From Dysgonomonas sp. 511 (lineage in GTDB: Bacteria; Bacteroidota; Bacteroidia; Bacteroidales; Dysgonomonadaceae), in the NCBI RefSeq assembly GCF_010501105.1, contig NZ_QVMQ01000012.1, positions 1-64,000 on the forward strand: a stretch of 64,000 nucleotides of DNA, given 5' to 3'. Below, piece after piece: positions 17,890 to 27,521 of this stretch; the stretch's first letter is position 1, and each line of letters begins with the position of its first letter. A model generated the notes under the pieces. The model searched no databases and was not told the DNA's origin. It saw only the letters and a list, made by a program, of their open reading frames with translations. Both the position numbers and the translations under genes were made by a program.

Positions 17890-19506
17890 TTATTTGCTCT
17901 TTAGTTTTACTAGCCACTGTGGCAGGTATCCCAGACGCAGTTCGAGTTGTGCTTCGAATAGTGATTCCGGTTGAACCGGTTTCCCGTTGCTCTCTTCTAC
18001 CACCACCTGTTCGCAGTTGAAGGTAGTTCCCGAGCCGTGAAAACCTACTATAACAGGCGGCATGAACTTCCAGAATCTGGAATCCGATGCCCACCAATCG
18101 AAATTCTCTTCCGGAGTATCGGTTTCCCGAAAATTCCAGAGAAATAAGTCTGACAGATGGTTTGGATTATTGCGTTCGGAACCACCCGCCCGATGGCGCA
18201 TAAATCCGCTTTCGCAGGCATCGAAAAGTGTGGCTCTGGGTTGGCTGGCATGCGACTCAAAGCAACTATTGCTATTGGTCCGGCCACGCCAGATTACATT
18301 GCCCATAGCAGGTTTTGATACTCCTACGGAATGCCACATAGCCGGCTGGTCGTCTATTTTGCCGAAAAATACACGGGAAGAGCCTTGCGCGCGCATAGCC
18401 GAGTGCCCTATATTGCCGGTTATTTTGCAATCGTAAACCGACACATTTGCCGAAGAAATGATAGATATGCATTCGCTTACGTTGGTGAAACTGCAACGGC
18501 GTACCCACGAATTGACAACCCCATTCATCGAAAACATTTTGTATCCACCGTCGTGAAGCCAGTTTTTGTGATGGACAAACTCTTCGTGGAAGTTGCCAAC
18601 GAAGGCTATATCTTCTACTCCAACCTCTTCTATATGAGGGAACTTGCGCAAGCACCACCCCCATTTAGATTCCACTTCTTTCATTACCGGTTCTTTAAAC
18701 CATACGGTATTGCCTTCTGTTTTCACTATTTGATGGTAGTCGTTTACTTGCACACCTTTGACTGTGAGGTCAGTCCATTTAGGGTTGACTTCGTATGGGG
18801 CTAACTCTGCTGCAACCAGTTCGGGATCGTTGTTTTTAAGTTCGAGGCAAATCCAGTCGCCGGACTTAAGCATCGAAGCATCTGCCACTTCTACCGAGAA
18901 AGAGCCTCTGGACGCGTTTTTAGTCACATCCGTTAGTTTCGATTTAGCTCCTTTGGTTCTAAAGAGTATCAGGTCGGGCGATGTCCACATCTTATTGGGA
19001 TCTGTAGCCGGATTAGGAAGTTCCATAAATATTTCCGTACCTCCTTCGCCCATACCATCGCCACGCAGTACAATATTGCTGCTACGTATGACGATAGCAT
19101 CATTTGGGTCGCCTTCTGCATGGAGGTCGTAGCGTCCCCGGGGAAAGTATATGATGCCCGATCCGTTTTTCTCGGCTGCCGCTATTGCTGCTATCATTGC
19201 TTTGCGGTCCGATTTTCCATCGTTAGGCTTAGCACCATAGTCGCAAACGTTGAAGATGGTGTGTTTTGCTTTTGGCACTTCTACTTCCGAATGGTGATAA
19301 CCTGCATACGAAAAGTCGAGCAATGTGGTTTCGCTTCCCGTCCGCTGGGCTTCTACAAATTCCAACCACAGACGGCTGACGTTGTCTCCTGTAACGACTT
19401 TGCTATTGGGCTTGTCGTCAGCATAAAGAAGATTTACAGTAAAGCTACTGCCAAACAGGAATACCGCCAGAAACAGAAGTCCTGTTCTTAATATGTGTGT
19501 ACTCAT
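17890..19506 (-). CDS. DUF4955 right-handed beta-helix protein (candidate lyase)
   Basis: 538 residues, signal peptide near residues 1-30 (GLLFLAVFLFG...LLYA). Residues about 80-140 are a pectate-lyase-superfamily start (FNVCDYGAKPNDGKSDRKAM; GSGIIYFPRGRYDL; IVLRGDGMGEGGT). A beta-helix of VYDCKITG/RRCSFTNV-type turns follows to about 400, then a block rich in polar residues typical of DUF4955 (WRGRTNSNSCFESHASQPRA; RHRAGGSERNNPNHL). It is encoded 2 bases after GH88 and upstream of the SusCD system, so it is co-expressed with a PL6 lyase and an unsaturated-uronate hydrolase. Enzymatic activity is not established in my knowledge; a beta-elimination or epimerase-like action on a uronic-acid glycan is inference. 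Confidence 0.75.
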   Translation of the reverse strand: MSTHILRTGLLFLAVFLFGSSFTVNLLYADDKPNSKVVTGDNVSRLWLEFVEAQRTGSETTLLDFSYAGYHHSEVEVPKAKHTIFNVCDYGAKPNDGKSDRKAMIAAIAAAEKNGSGIIYFPRGRYDLHAEGDPNDAIVIRSSNIVLRGDGMGEGGTEIFMELPNPATDPNKMWTSPDLILFRTKGAKSKLTDVTKNASRGSFSVEVADASMLKSGDWICLELKNNDPELVAAELAPYEVNPKWTDLTVKGVQVNDYHQIVKTEGNTVWFKEPVMKEVESKWGWCLRKFPHIEEVGVEDIAFVGNFHEEFVHHKNWLHDGGYKMFSMNGVVNSWVRRCSFTNVSECISIISSANVSVYDCKITGNIGHSAMRAQGSSRVFFGKIDDQPAMWHSVGVSKPAMGNVIWRGRTNSNSCFESHASQPRATLFDACESGFMRHRAGGSERNNPNHLSDLFLWNFRETDTPEENFDWWASDSRFWKFMPPVIVGFHGSGTTFNCEQVVVEESNGKPVQPESLFEAQLELRLGYLPQWLVKLKSK

Positions 19507-19508
19507 AA

Positions 19509-20711
19509 CTATTTATTCTTTGTGTTACGGTTTCTCTGACGCAGGAGGGCTTCGATATAATAGTAGTCGGCATAATTTAACGGCACATCTATTTCGTTCT
19601 TATGAGGGATACTGCCAACCGAATGTTTCAAGATGAAATAGTTGTTGTCGCCTATCGTTGCAGTATAACTTGGCGAGGCCAGCGTGTCGATCAGTTTAGC
19701 GGCATAGTCATAATATTTGCCGGGAATGTAAGCATCGAGTTCTATCAATGCAGAAGCGGTGATTGTTGCTGCCGACACATCGCGAGGCGCATTGGGTATG
19801 TCGGGTGCATTATAGTCCCAATACGGGATATTATCTTCCGGCATCTTGGGATGATGCATAATATAGTTTGCTATTTTCTCCACCATATCCAGATAAGCCT
19901 TATCCTTGGTATAGCGGTAGCACATCACATAGCCGTAAAGCCCCCATGCCTGTCCGCGTGCCCATGCACTTTCGTGGCTGAAGCCTTGTGCTGTATGTTT
20001 GCGGACAGCCTCTCCTGTTTCGGGATTGTAGTCGATGACATGGTAAGAGCTGTAATCGTCGCGAAAATGATTTGCCATAGTTGTATTGGCGTGTGCCACA
20101 GCTACATCATAATATTTGCGGTCGCCTGTAATAAGGTGGACTTCAAACAGTAGTTCGAGGTTCATCATATTATCTATGATAACCGGATAAGTCCAGCCAC
20201 GGGTTGCCTGCCAGCCTTTATCCACATCCCAACTCTTTATTGCCCCTACAACAGGGTTGAACCGGCCAACTAAAGAATTTGCAGCATCTATCATTACCTG
20301 CTTGAAGGCTTCGTCGCCTGTAAGCCTGTAACCATTGCCATAAGAGCAATTGAAGATGAATCCTACGTCGTGATAGCTCCAGTCTTTGTGTGGCTCGTAA
20401 AGCTTTTGGAACTTCGCGGCACCATCTTTCCATACTGCATCTTTAGTAAACTCGTACAGATACCAGCAGGTTCCCGGAAAAAAGCCTTCGGTCCAGTCAA
20501 ATTTTTCGCCTGTAATATAATGTGTACTCCCATCCGGTTTGATAGTACGCGGGATTGCTCCTTTCTGCCCGGCGTCGGCAAGCAGGAGCGAAGTTTGCTC
20601 GACAGCGTGTTGCAGGTGTTCCAGATTTGCATCTTGTGGAGTTATTGAGTCGCAGCACACCATCGAAAATATCGTAATGCCGGACAACAGAAGATTAAAG
20701 ACTTTCTTCAT
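19509..20711 (-). CDS. GH88 unsaturated glucuronyl hydrolase
   Basis: 400 residues with an N-terminal export signal ending in a double Cys (FSMVCCDS, Cys19/20), so probably a lipoprotein although the lipobox is unusual. The alpha6/alpha6-barrel family GH88 is recognised by DWTEGFFPGTCWYLYE, WSYHDVGF with Asp115, YPVIIDNMMNLELL with Asp180, and SHESAWARGQAWGLYGY. Asp115 and Asp180 correspond to the two catalytic acids of the Bacillus enzyme (Asp88, Asp149, from memory). GH88 removes the 4,5-unsaturated uronic acid left at the non-reducing end by lyases acting on chondroitin, dermatan, hyaluronan or similar. It is the first gene of the operon that continues through susCD to PL6, so the PL6 enzyme supplies its substrate. 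Confidence 0.93.
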   Translation of the reverse strand: MKKVFNLLLSGITIFSMVCCDSITPQDANLEHLQHAVEQTSLLLADAGQKGAIPRTIKPDGSTHYITGEKFDWTEGFFPGTCWYLYEFTKDAVWKDGAAKFQKLYEPHKDWSYHDVGFIFNCSYGNGYRLTGDEAFKQVMIDAANSLVGRFNPVVGAIKSWDVDKGWQATRGWTYPVIIDNMMNLELLFEVHLITGDRKYYDVAVAHANTTMANHFRDDYSSYHVIDYNPETGEAVRKHTAQGFSHESAWARGQAWGLYGYVMCYRYTKDKAYLDMVEKIANYIMHHPKMPEDNIPYWDYNAPDIPNAPRDVSAATITASALIELDAYIPGKYYDYAAKLIDTLASPSYTATIGDNNYFILKHSVGSIPHKNEIDVPLNYADYYYIEALLRQRNRNTKNK

Positions 20712-21026
20712 TTTAATCAGGGTGATTTAAGATTAATGTTTTATAATAATACTATTTGAGCCGCTGTTCAGGATTCTTCAAATTCAAAAATCTGCTGACT
20801 CTTCACAAAACTATAGAATATATCTTTTCGATATGTTTGAAAAAATTCAAAGCTTTTTCGTAATAGTACAAAATAGCCTATAACAGAAGGTTTAAAGCAC
20901 AAAACATGATAGATATGAAAATATACAGCCAATTCCTTTATATCGGGCAAGCCGTTAGATGCGCGGCTCTGCCGGTATTAGGGAAATATAAGGCAAAATG
21001 AGATTGTTGCTTGTCGCCAACTGATA
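20712..21026 (-). promoter_or_regulatory. Regulatory gap between regulator gene and PUL operon
   Basis: No gene is supported in these 315 bases. A minus-strand -7 box TAGTTTTG is read at 20806-20813 (CAAAACTA on the plus strand), 95 bases before the GH88 start. No matching -33 box sits at the usual distance, as expected for a promoter that needs the PUL regulator. A small palindrome AATCAGGGTGATT lies just upstream of the GH88 ATG. Confidence 0.35.
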
Positions 21027-24000
21027 TTATTTTTTGCGATAATATTGAGCAGGTGATACGCCATAAAACTTTTTGAAGCTGGTGCTGAAATATTGTTGCG
21101 ACGAAAAGCCACAGCGATATGCTACTTCTGCTACGAAAACCGACGGATCGGCCTGCATAATTTCGGCCGCATATTTCAAACGTATAGTCTGTATGAAATT
21201 ATTGGGGGTCTGTCCTGTCACCCCTTTTATTTTAGAAAACAGGGATGTACGTCCAAGGCACATATCAGAAGCCAATGAATCTACCGAATAGTTGGGGTTT
21301 TCAATGTTGTCCATCACATAACGGCTAGCTTTTTCGATAAATTGGGCGTCAATATCATTGAAAGGTAGTTTAGCCGGAGCTAAACGGTCTTTGGCATATT
21401 TCTCTTGCAAGGCTTGCCGGTTCTTTATTACATTCTCGATACGTACAATCAGTAATTTTATGCTGAATGGCTTGGTTATGTAATCGTCGGCACCCGTCTG
21501 CAAACCTTCAACCTTGTGCTCGGTAGCCGTGCGCGCTGTAAGCAATACGACAGGGATATGGCTGGTATCGAAGTTATTCTTCAATTTTACACACATTTCT
21601 GTGCCGCTCATGCCCGGCATCATTACATCGCTGAGCACGAGGTCGGGTTGAAGTTCGGTTGCTTTAGATAGCCCTTCAAAGCTGTCGGCAGCCGTTTCGA
21701 TATTGTATAAAGGCAGAAATAAATCGCGGAGAAACTCGCGCATTTCTTCATTGTCTTCTACAATAAGTATTGAGTATTTTTTTTGAGTGCTTGTTGCAGC
21801 AATGTCTTCATGTACCGTTTTCAATTCATCTCTGCTTTCAATAATATTCGTTTCCGGATCGTCTTTGAGCAATGATTTTTGTTCTTCTGTAAAGAATCCG
21901 TCACCCTTTTGCAGAGAGACAGTGAATACCGAACCCTCGTTTTCGCGGCTTTCTACTTCTATTTTGCCCGAATGTGCTTCTACAATGTTTTTTGCCAAGG
22001 CCAGCCCAAGTCCTGTACCCGGCATTATATTCTTTTTGCGTCCGAAGGAGTTTTCGGCCTGATAGAACCTATCGAATATTTTATCTATACTTTCTGTGGA
22101 AATGCCCACACCGCTGTCTCGTACTTCAACGCTTATCGTTTGATTCGTTTCGCGCAAGGTTACAGAAACCGAACCTTTGGGATCGGTAAACTTAAAGGCG
22201 TTTGAAATCAGATTGTAAAAGACTTTTTCCATCAACCTGCGGTCGAACCACAAATAAACAGGATTTGACGGGCCATCGTATTCATATTTTATATTGGAAC
22301 TGTCGGCTAACTCTATATAACTGACAAATATTTCGTAAAGGAAAGCATTAAAGTCTTCTTCCGCCACCTGCAGATTGATATAACCGTTTTCCTGTTTGCG
22401 AAAATCGAGCAATTCATTTATCATCGCTTGCATGCGCCGTGTGTTCTTATACGAACTGAGTATGCGTTTGTAATACGATGGGGCGATGTTTGATTTTTCG
22501 AGCAGATATTCCAGCTGGCCGGCGATCAATGTAAGAGGGGTACGGAATTCGTGCGATACGTTGGTGAAAAACCTTAGTTTAGACTGGCTGTATTCCGCTT
22601 CACGCTTGTGTTCGAAATCTTTGATAGAAAGTTCATATTCAGCTCTTTTCAACAATAGGTACATCCTGTTTAAGAAAGCGATGATGAGAACAGCAATAAG
22701 CGAATATAGGGCGATTGCCCAGCTTGTTTTGTAGAAAGGAGGGTTAACGTGTACGCTCAGATGGGTTTTGCCTATGCCAGTGCCGGCATCGGATTCGTAG
22801 CCTACCACAAATGTGTAATCGCCGGGACTGACATTCGTATAAGATGCCTGGTTGCGGATATCTGCTTTGATCCAGTCGCGGTCATAGCCTTCGAGTTTGT
22901 ACACAAGTTTCCTTTTGCTGCTTCTGGTGAGCCCCATGTCGGAAAAACTGAACGAAAAGGAGTTATGCTCGGGCCCCAGGTTAATACGGTCGGTTATCAT
23001 AATGCTGGCATCAAGGATTCCCGTATCGTCCGAAGGGCTTACCGGTTTGCCATTCACTCTCAATTCTGTAATTTCGATACGTTCTGCCGGTGTCGTTCCC
23101 GGAAGGTCGCGTTCGAAGAAGGATATCATACCGTTGAATCCGCCAATGAAAATCTCTCCGTTAGAGGCTTCAAAAAGCCCGTTTTGGTTTATCTCATTAA
23201 GTAGTAAGCCGTTTTCCCGAATGTAATTAACGAAATGCTTACGGGTATAGTTGAAAACGGAAAATCCCTGGTTTGTGGTTATCAACAGGTCGTCGTATCT
23301 TGAGTCGGCAACGTTGAGCACTATATTGCCCGGAAGCCCGTCGGCAACCGAAAAATGCTCAAAATCGTCAGTTTCGGGACGATAGAGATCGAGCCCCGAT
23401 GGCGATGCTATCCATACACGCCCAAAGCGGTCTGCCGTTATACTATTTATCAAATTGCCGCTGATACCTGTGATGTTAGTAGCCTCGTAAGAATACATTT
23501 TAAACTCTCCGGTACGCATGTTGTAGCGTGCCAATCCTTCAAATTCGCTCCCTATCCACACATCGTCTTCGGGGGTCAGCATAACAGCCAGAATGTTGTT
23601 ATTCATCCGGCGATGGTATTGTTCCGGCAACAATCGTTCTACGTCCAGGGTGGAGGGGTCGAAAAGCATCACGCCATTGTGTGTGGCAATTATATAGCGG
23701 TTGTTGTATGGAATAATCTGTCCTACATTATTACTGTGGATAAGTGAACGGTGAGACGGCCTGTTCCTAAGGGACGTAAATTTTTGTTTACGTATGTCGA
23801 ACATATTCAGCCCTCCTGTATGTGTCGCCACCCACAATATGGTATCGCCCTGGTTTGCAACCGACTTGACATTGTTGCACGGTATGGAGGACGGATTTGA
23901 CGGGTCGTGATTGTAATAGGTAAAAGCGGATGTCTTACGGTTGTAATAATTCAGCCCGCCTCCCTCGGTACATATCCAGAGTCCGTCGTGCGAATCTTCA

Positions 24001-25067
24001 CATATCTGGCTTACTATTCTAAAATTCAGGCCTTTGTGGTTGGGGTTGACCGGGTAATAACGAAATACAGAGCTTGTTGGGTTAAAAACATTTATGCCTC
24101 CAAAATATGTACCCACCCATATTGCTCCCTGTTTGTCGGTGTAGAGAGCCCATACCGAGTTGTGCGAAAGCTGCGTCGGGTCGTTTTCTTCATAGCCGTA
24201 ATGATTTATTACCTTACCTGCTTTTTTATCGAAATGGTCGAGCCCGAGAAGTGTGCCTATCCAGATATAGCCATCGAGATCTTCGGCGATGCAACGTACA
24301 AAATTGCTGGACACCATATCTTCCGACTCTGTATATTGCCGTATATCGCCACCAGGCGACACACAGAAAACACCATTGGATGTACTTCCCACCCATATAT
24401 CGCCGTCAGAATCGCGGTACATATTAGTGGTGTTGACTCTGGGTAGAATGATTTGCGGCGTATTATGCTCGGTAAGTAAATACACCCCGTTGTTAGTGCC
24501 GGCCATTAAGCCTTTATCGGTATCTAAAAGTACATTCAATAGCGTTCCTTTGGGAAGGCCTGTTTCCACCGGAGATATTTCTCCCGATTGGTTGTCCATC
24601 CTTAGCAATCCATTGTTAGTCCCGATCCAGGTGAACCCATCGCCAAGTTCGAAAGATTTTATGCCGGGTACAATATGATTGTCGAATTTTTCGGTAATTA
24701 TATCGAAACAAGAGATAGCACCAAAGGTCTGTATCCAAAGCTTCGAACCCGAAGCTTTAAGCCGTTTTATCTGATCTTCGGGTAGGGAATTAGACTTGTT
24801 TCGGTCTGCATAATAGACGGTTATCGAATTGCCGTCGTAACGGTTGAGTCCATAACGAGTACCAAACCAGATAATCCCTAACGAATCCTGAGCAATAGAT
24901 GAAACGGCGTTATAGCTGAGTCCACGGCCGAGTCCGATTCGTTCAAAACTGATATTTCCTGCCGACAATTTCATAAAGGAAAAGCACAAAAGAACTTTAA
25001 GCAGAAGATATACTCTTTTCCTTGTAGTTTTGCCAGTTTTGTAGTTCGATACCATTCTCAATAACAA
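21027..25067 (-). CDS. Hybrid two-component sensor / AraC regulator (HTCS) of the PUL
   Basis: 1346 residues. A short signal or anchor near 20-36 precedes a periplasmic double beta-propeller of regulator repeats (IIWFGTRYGLNRYD, DIWVGSTSNGVF, GYIWIGTLLGLDHF and others), a Y_Y_Y domain near 710-775 (YKLEGYDRDWIKA), and a membrane segment (SWAIALYSLIAVLIIAFL). Then come HisKA with His839 in NVSHEFRTPLTL, HATPase (NLISNAFKFTD; GTGLGLALAKNIV), a receiver with Asp1147 in DLVLSDVMMPG, and a C-terminal AraC helix-turn-helix (RCGFSSQQYFSTSFKKFYG). HTCS proteins sense oligosaccharides directly in the periplasm and activate the adjacent PUL. It reads into the 315-base gap before the GH88 gene. All phosphorelay residues are present. 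A weak -7-like TATCTTTA lies just upstream of the start. Confidence 0.96.
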   Translation of the reverse strand: MLLRMVSNYKTGKTTRKRVYLLLKVLLCFSFMKLSAGNISFERIGLGRGLSYNAVSSIAQDSLGIIWFGTRYGLNRYDGNSITVYYADRNKSNSLPEDQIKRLKASGSKLWIQTFGAISCFDIITEKFDNHIVPGIKSFELGDGFTWIGTNNGLLRMDNQSGEISPVETGLPKGTLLNVLLDTDKGLMAGTNNGVYLLTEHNTPQIILPRVNTTNMYRDSDGDIWVGSTSNGVFCVSPGGDIRQYTESEDMVSSNFVRCIAEDLDGYIWIGTLLGLDHFDKKAGKVINHYGYEENDPTQLSHNSVWALYTDKQGAIWVGTYFGGINVFNPTSSVFRYYPVNPNHKGLNFRIVSQICEDSHDGLWICTEGGGLNYYNRKTSAFTYYNHDPSNPSSIPCNNVKSVANQGDTILWVATHTGGLNMFDIRKQKFTSLRNRPSHRSLIHSNNVGQIIPYNNRYIIATHNGVMLFDPSTLDVERLLPEQYHRRMNNNILAVMLTPEDDVWIGSEFEGLARYNMRTGEFKMYSYEATNITGISGNLINSITADRFGRVWIASPSGLDLYRPETDDFEHFSVADGLPGNIVLNVADSRYDDLLITTNQGFSVFNYTRKHFVNYIRENGLLLNEINQNGLFEASNGEIFIGGFNGMISFFERDLPGTTPAERIEITELRVNGKPVSPSDDTGILDASIMITDRINLGPEHNSFSFSFSDMGLTRSSKRKLVYKLEGYDRDWIKADIRNQASYTNVSPGDYTFVVGYESDAGTGIGKTHLSVHVNPPFYKTSWAIALYSLIAVLIIAFLNRMYLLLKRAEYELSIKDFEHKREAEYSQSKLRFFTNVSHEFRTPLTLIAGQLEYLLEKSNIAPSYYKRILSSYKNTRRMQAMINELLDFRKQENGYINLQVAEEDFNAFLYEIFVSYIELADSSNIKYEYDGPSNPVYLWFDRRLMEKVFYNLISNAFKFTDPKGSVSVTLRETNQTISVEVRDSGVGISTESIDKIFDRFYQAENSFGRKKNIMPGTGLGLALAKNIVEAHSGKIEVESRENEGSVFTVSLQKGDGFFTEEQKSLLKDDPETNIIESRDELKTVHEDIAATSTQKKYSILIVEDNEEMREFLRDLFLPLYNIETAADSFEGLSKATELQPDLVLSDVMMPGMSGTEMCVKLKNNFDTSHIPVVLLTARTATEHKVEGLQTGADDYITKPFSIKLLIVRIENVIKNRQALQEKYAKDRLAPAKLPFNDIDAQFIEKASRYVMDNIENPNYSVDSLASDMCLGRTSLFSKIKGVTGQTPNNFIQTIRLKYAAEIMQADPSVFVAEVAYRCGFSSQQYFSTSFKKFYGVSPAQYYRKK

Positions 25068-25489
25068 CTTATTTAACAGGAATTAAAGATAAGAAATATT
25101 TTACATCTCAGGGATGCTGCCTTCTGTTTAACTCTTTTGAGTGGCTGATACAATTGTTAAGGATGCGGAAATACTGCTGCTCAGAAGATATGTGTCGATT
25201 CATATTAGTTCTTTAAGTTAACAATAATACCAGACGAATATCCGGAAGGTATATGCGAAAATAATCCTATTATTTAAAGGGGAGTTTCGATATAGTACGC
25301 AAAGTGTTCAAATATGTACATTAAATCCTATTTGAGAAAAAGATTTTCTCTAAAACTTAAACGGTTACAAAGAAAGACTCCTATACATTACATAAATTTC
25401 GTTCACCAAATCGTCACTACGCAATAATTTGTGTATTTTTGGTCTTTTATTTACCGATATTTAGTATTGCGTTTTTTACAAAACTATAA
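25068..25489. promoter_or_regulatory. Divergent promoter region between HTCS and acyltransferase genes
   Basis: No gene in this 422-base gap. TATTTTTG at 25434-25441 is a plus-strand -7 box placed 49 bases before the acyltransferase ATG. On the minus strand only a near match (TATCTTTA, around 25083-25090) is found for the HTCS gene. A palindrome GAGAAAAAGATTTTCTC lies at 25334-25350. Confidence 0.5.
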
Positions 25490-26413
25490 ATGATGAATAA
25501 GATACTTTATTATATAGTATATTCGTGGATGTACCTGCATGCCTTACTACCATTGAAGGCACTGTATATATTGTCCGATATCCTTTATTTTTGGGTATAT
25601 AAGGTTGGTAGCTACCGTTTGCAGGTTGTAAGAGAAAACCTGAAAAACAGTTTTCCGGATAAGACAAAAGATGAACTTCGAAAGATAGAAAAGGAATTTT
25701 ACCATCACTTCTGCGATTACTTTGTAGAAACTATCAAGTTGTTGCACATTACCGATGAGGAGATGCAAAGACGGATGCAGTTCGAAAATATAGATCTTGT
25801 AAAAGACCAGATGAAAGATGGCAATTCTGCACTTATGTTCTTAGGACATTATTGCAATTGGGAGTGGATACCTTCCATAACACTGCATTTCAAAGGAAAG
25901 GATTCTGATAAGATTCTGGGCGAGATATACAAGCCATTGAAAAATAAGGCAATGGATGATATTTTTAGGAAAATACGCAGTCGTTTCGGCTCGTTGGGTA
26001 TTGCCAAGCATGAGACTTTGCGCGTGATAGTTAAGCTAAGGAAAGAAAAAAAGCAGACCTTGATAGGCTTTATGGCAGACCAGACCCCATCGGTGGTCAA
26101 CATACATTACTGGTCGCCGTTCCTCAATCAAGATACTCCAGTCTTTACCGGAGTGGAGCGTATAGCCAAGCAAACAGGTTTTTCGGTTATCTACCTTGAT
26201 ATGGAGAAAACCGGGCGTGGTTATTATAAGGCAACGGCGCGCCTGATTACCGATAAGCCTGCCGAAGAACCCGAATACTCTATAACTGAGACTTATATCA
26301 GGGCGATGGAGAAAACCATCATGCGCAATCCTGCCTACTGGCTATGGACACATAAGCGTTGGAAGAGAACCCGCGAGGAAGTAGAACAAGCTCAAAAAGC
26401 CCATAGGAAATGA
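25490..26413 (+). CDS. LpxL/HtrB-family lysophospholipid acyltransferase
   Basis: 307 residues. An N-terminal hydrophobic anchor (YYIVYSWMYLHALLPLKALYIL) is followed by the family catalytic H-X4-E motif at His120-Glu125 (GHYCNWEW). Later blocks ADQTPS (near 200) and PVFTGVERIA are the usual LpxL substrate-site segments, and the C terminus AYWLWTHKRWK is the standard ending. The enzyme acylates lipid A (or an ornithine/phospholipid relative) at the inner membrane. Its stop overlaps the start of the following glycosyltransferase (ATGA), so the two are translationally coupled, consistent with a lipopolysaccharide role. Exact acyl position cannot be deduced. Confidence 0.9.
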   Translation: MMNKILYYIVYSWMYLHALLPLKALYILSDILYFWVYKVGSYRLQVVRENLKNSFPDKTKDELRKIEKEFYHHFCDYFVETIKLLHITDEEMQRRMQFENIDLVKDQMKDGNSALMFLGHYCNWEWIPSITLHFKGKDSDKILGEIYKPLKNKAMDDIFRKIRSRFGSLGIAKHETLRVIVKLRKEKKQTLIGFMADQTPSVVNIHYWSPFLNQDTPVFTGVERIAKQTGFSVIYLDMEKTGRGYYKATARLITDKPAEEPEYSITETYIRAMEKTIMRNPAYWLWTHKRWKRTREEVEQAQKAHRK

Positions 26414-27438
26414 AGAAGGCAGCTGTTGTTATTCTCAACTGGAACGGGCGAAAGCTATTGGAAGAGTTCCTGCCTTCGGTCACAAAATATACAGCAACCC
26501 CCGACGTCGGGATTGTAGTAGCCGACAATGGCTCTACGGATGATTCTATCGAATTTCTGCAAAACAACTATCCGGATGTTTCTCTTGTTCTGTTGCCTCA
26601 GAACTATGGTTTTGCCGATGGATACAACAGGGCTTTGCAGCAGGTGGACGCCGAATATTTCGTCCTGCTGAATTCTGATGTGGAAGTTACAGAGAATTGG
26701 CTTTCGCCTATAGTGTCTTATCTGGATGAGAACCGGGATGTAGCCGCAGCCCAGCCGAAATTGCTGGCGCAGCGCGATAAGGCCTACTTCGAATATGCCG
26801 GTGCATCGGGCGGATACCTTGATAAATATGGCTATCCCTTTTGCCGTGGACGAATGTTTCAGACTGTAGAAGAAGACAAGGGGCAATATGATACGCCAAC
26901 GGATGTTTTGTGGGCTACTGGAGCCTGCCTTATTATCCGGAGCAGGGAGTTTTTCGATGCCGGAGGATTCGATGCTTCATTTTTTGCCCATATGGAAGAG
27001 ATAGACCTTTGCTGGCGTCTCAATTGCCGAGGCAAGCGTATTGTCTGCCTGCCATCGTCTGTGGTATATCATGTAGGCGGGGCTACACTGAAAAAGGAGA
27101 ATCCGAGAAAAACATACCTCAACTTTCGCAACAACCTGCTGATGCTTTACAAGAATCTTTCTCAAAAGGACTTGAAGCGTACGATGATAATCCGCCTGAT
27201 ATTGGACTATATAGCTGCTTTTCAGTTTATGCTTACCGGAGGTTATGCCAACGGAAGGGCGGTGATACGGGCACATAAGGATTTCTATAATAACCGGAAA
27301 ATGTACAGGCAGGCGAGGCAGGAGAATTTGTCGAAAACGATAGTCGATGTTCCCCGCACTATATACAAAGGAAGTTTGCTGATAGCCTATTATCTGAAGC
27401 GGATCAGGTTGTTTTCCGGCTTGAAGGGTTTCATCTGA
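26410..27438 (+). CDS. GT2-family glycosyltransferase (rhamnosyltransferase-like)
   Basis: 342 residues. It begins AAVVILNWNGRKLLEEFL, with the nucleotide-binding VVADNGSTDDS and the metal-binding DVE within LLNSDVEV near residue 95. The WATGACLIIRS...GGFD...MEEIDLCWR block near 170-200 is characteristic of the WbbL/RfbF rhamnosyltransferase-like branch of GT2. C-terminal residues 230-342 are basic and amphipathic, consistent with a membrane-associated enzyme. Overlaps the acyltransferase stop by four bases. It likely adds a sugar to lipopolysaccharide or another envelope glycan; donor sugar unknown. Confidence 0.9.
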   Translation: MKKAAVVILNWNGRKLLEEFLPSVTKYTATPDVGIVVADNGSTDDSIEFLQNNYPDVSLVLLPQNYGFADGYNRALQQVDAEYFVLLNSDVEVTENWLSPIVSYLDENRDVAAAQPKLLAQRDKAYFEYAGASGGYLDKYGYPFCRGRMFQTVEEDKGQYDTPTDVLWATGACLIIRSREFFDAGGFDASFFAHMEEIDLCWRLNCRGKRIVCLPSSVVYHVGGATLKKENPRKTYLNFRNNLLMLYKNLSQKDLKRTMIIRLILDYIAAFQFMLTGGYANGRAVIRAHKDFYNNRKMYRQARQENLSKTIVDVPRTIYKGSLLIAYYLKRIRLFSGLKGFI

Positions 27439-27470
27439 ACCGGGACAAATATAATTTATCCTAAAATATA

Positions 27471-27499
27471 TTTGCATATTATATTTTCTTGTATATTTG
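27471..27499 (+). promoter_or_regulatory. Bacteroidota-type promoter of the DUF4294 gene
   Basis: A -33 TTTG at 27471-27474, a 17-base spacer and a -7 TATATTTG at 27492-27499, ending 22 bases before the ATG. The spacer is slightly short for the usual 19-21. Confidence 0.6.
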
Positions 27500-27521
27500 A
27501 GCATTAGTATCCGTATAAAAT

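Noticed and set aside
20768..20950. 60-codon minus-strand frame between GH88 and the HTCS gene
   Set aside because: No family resemblance, and it overlaps the likely promoter region of the PUL operon.
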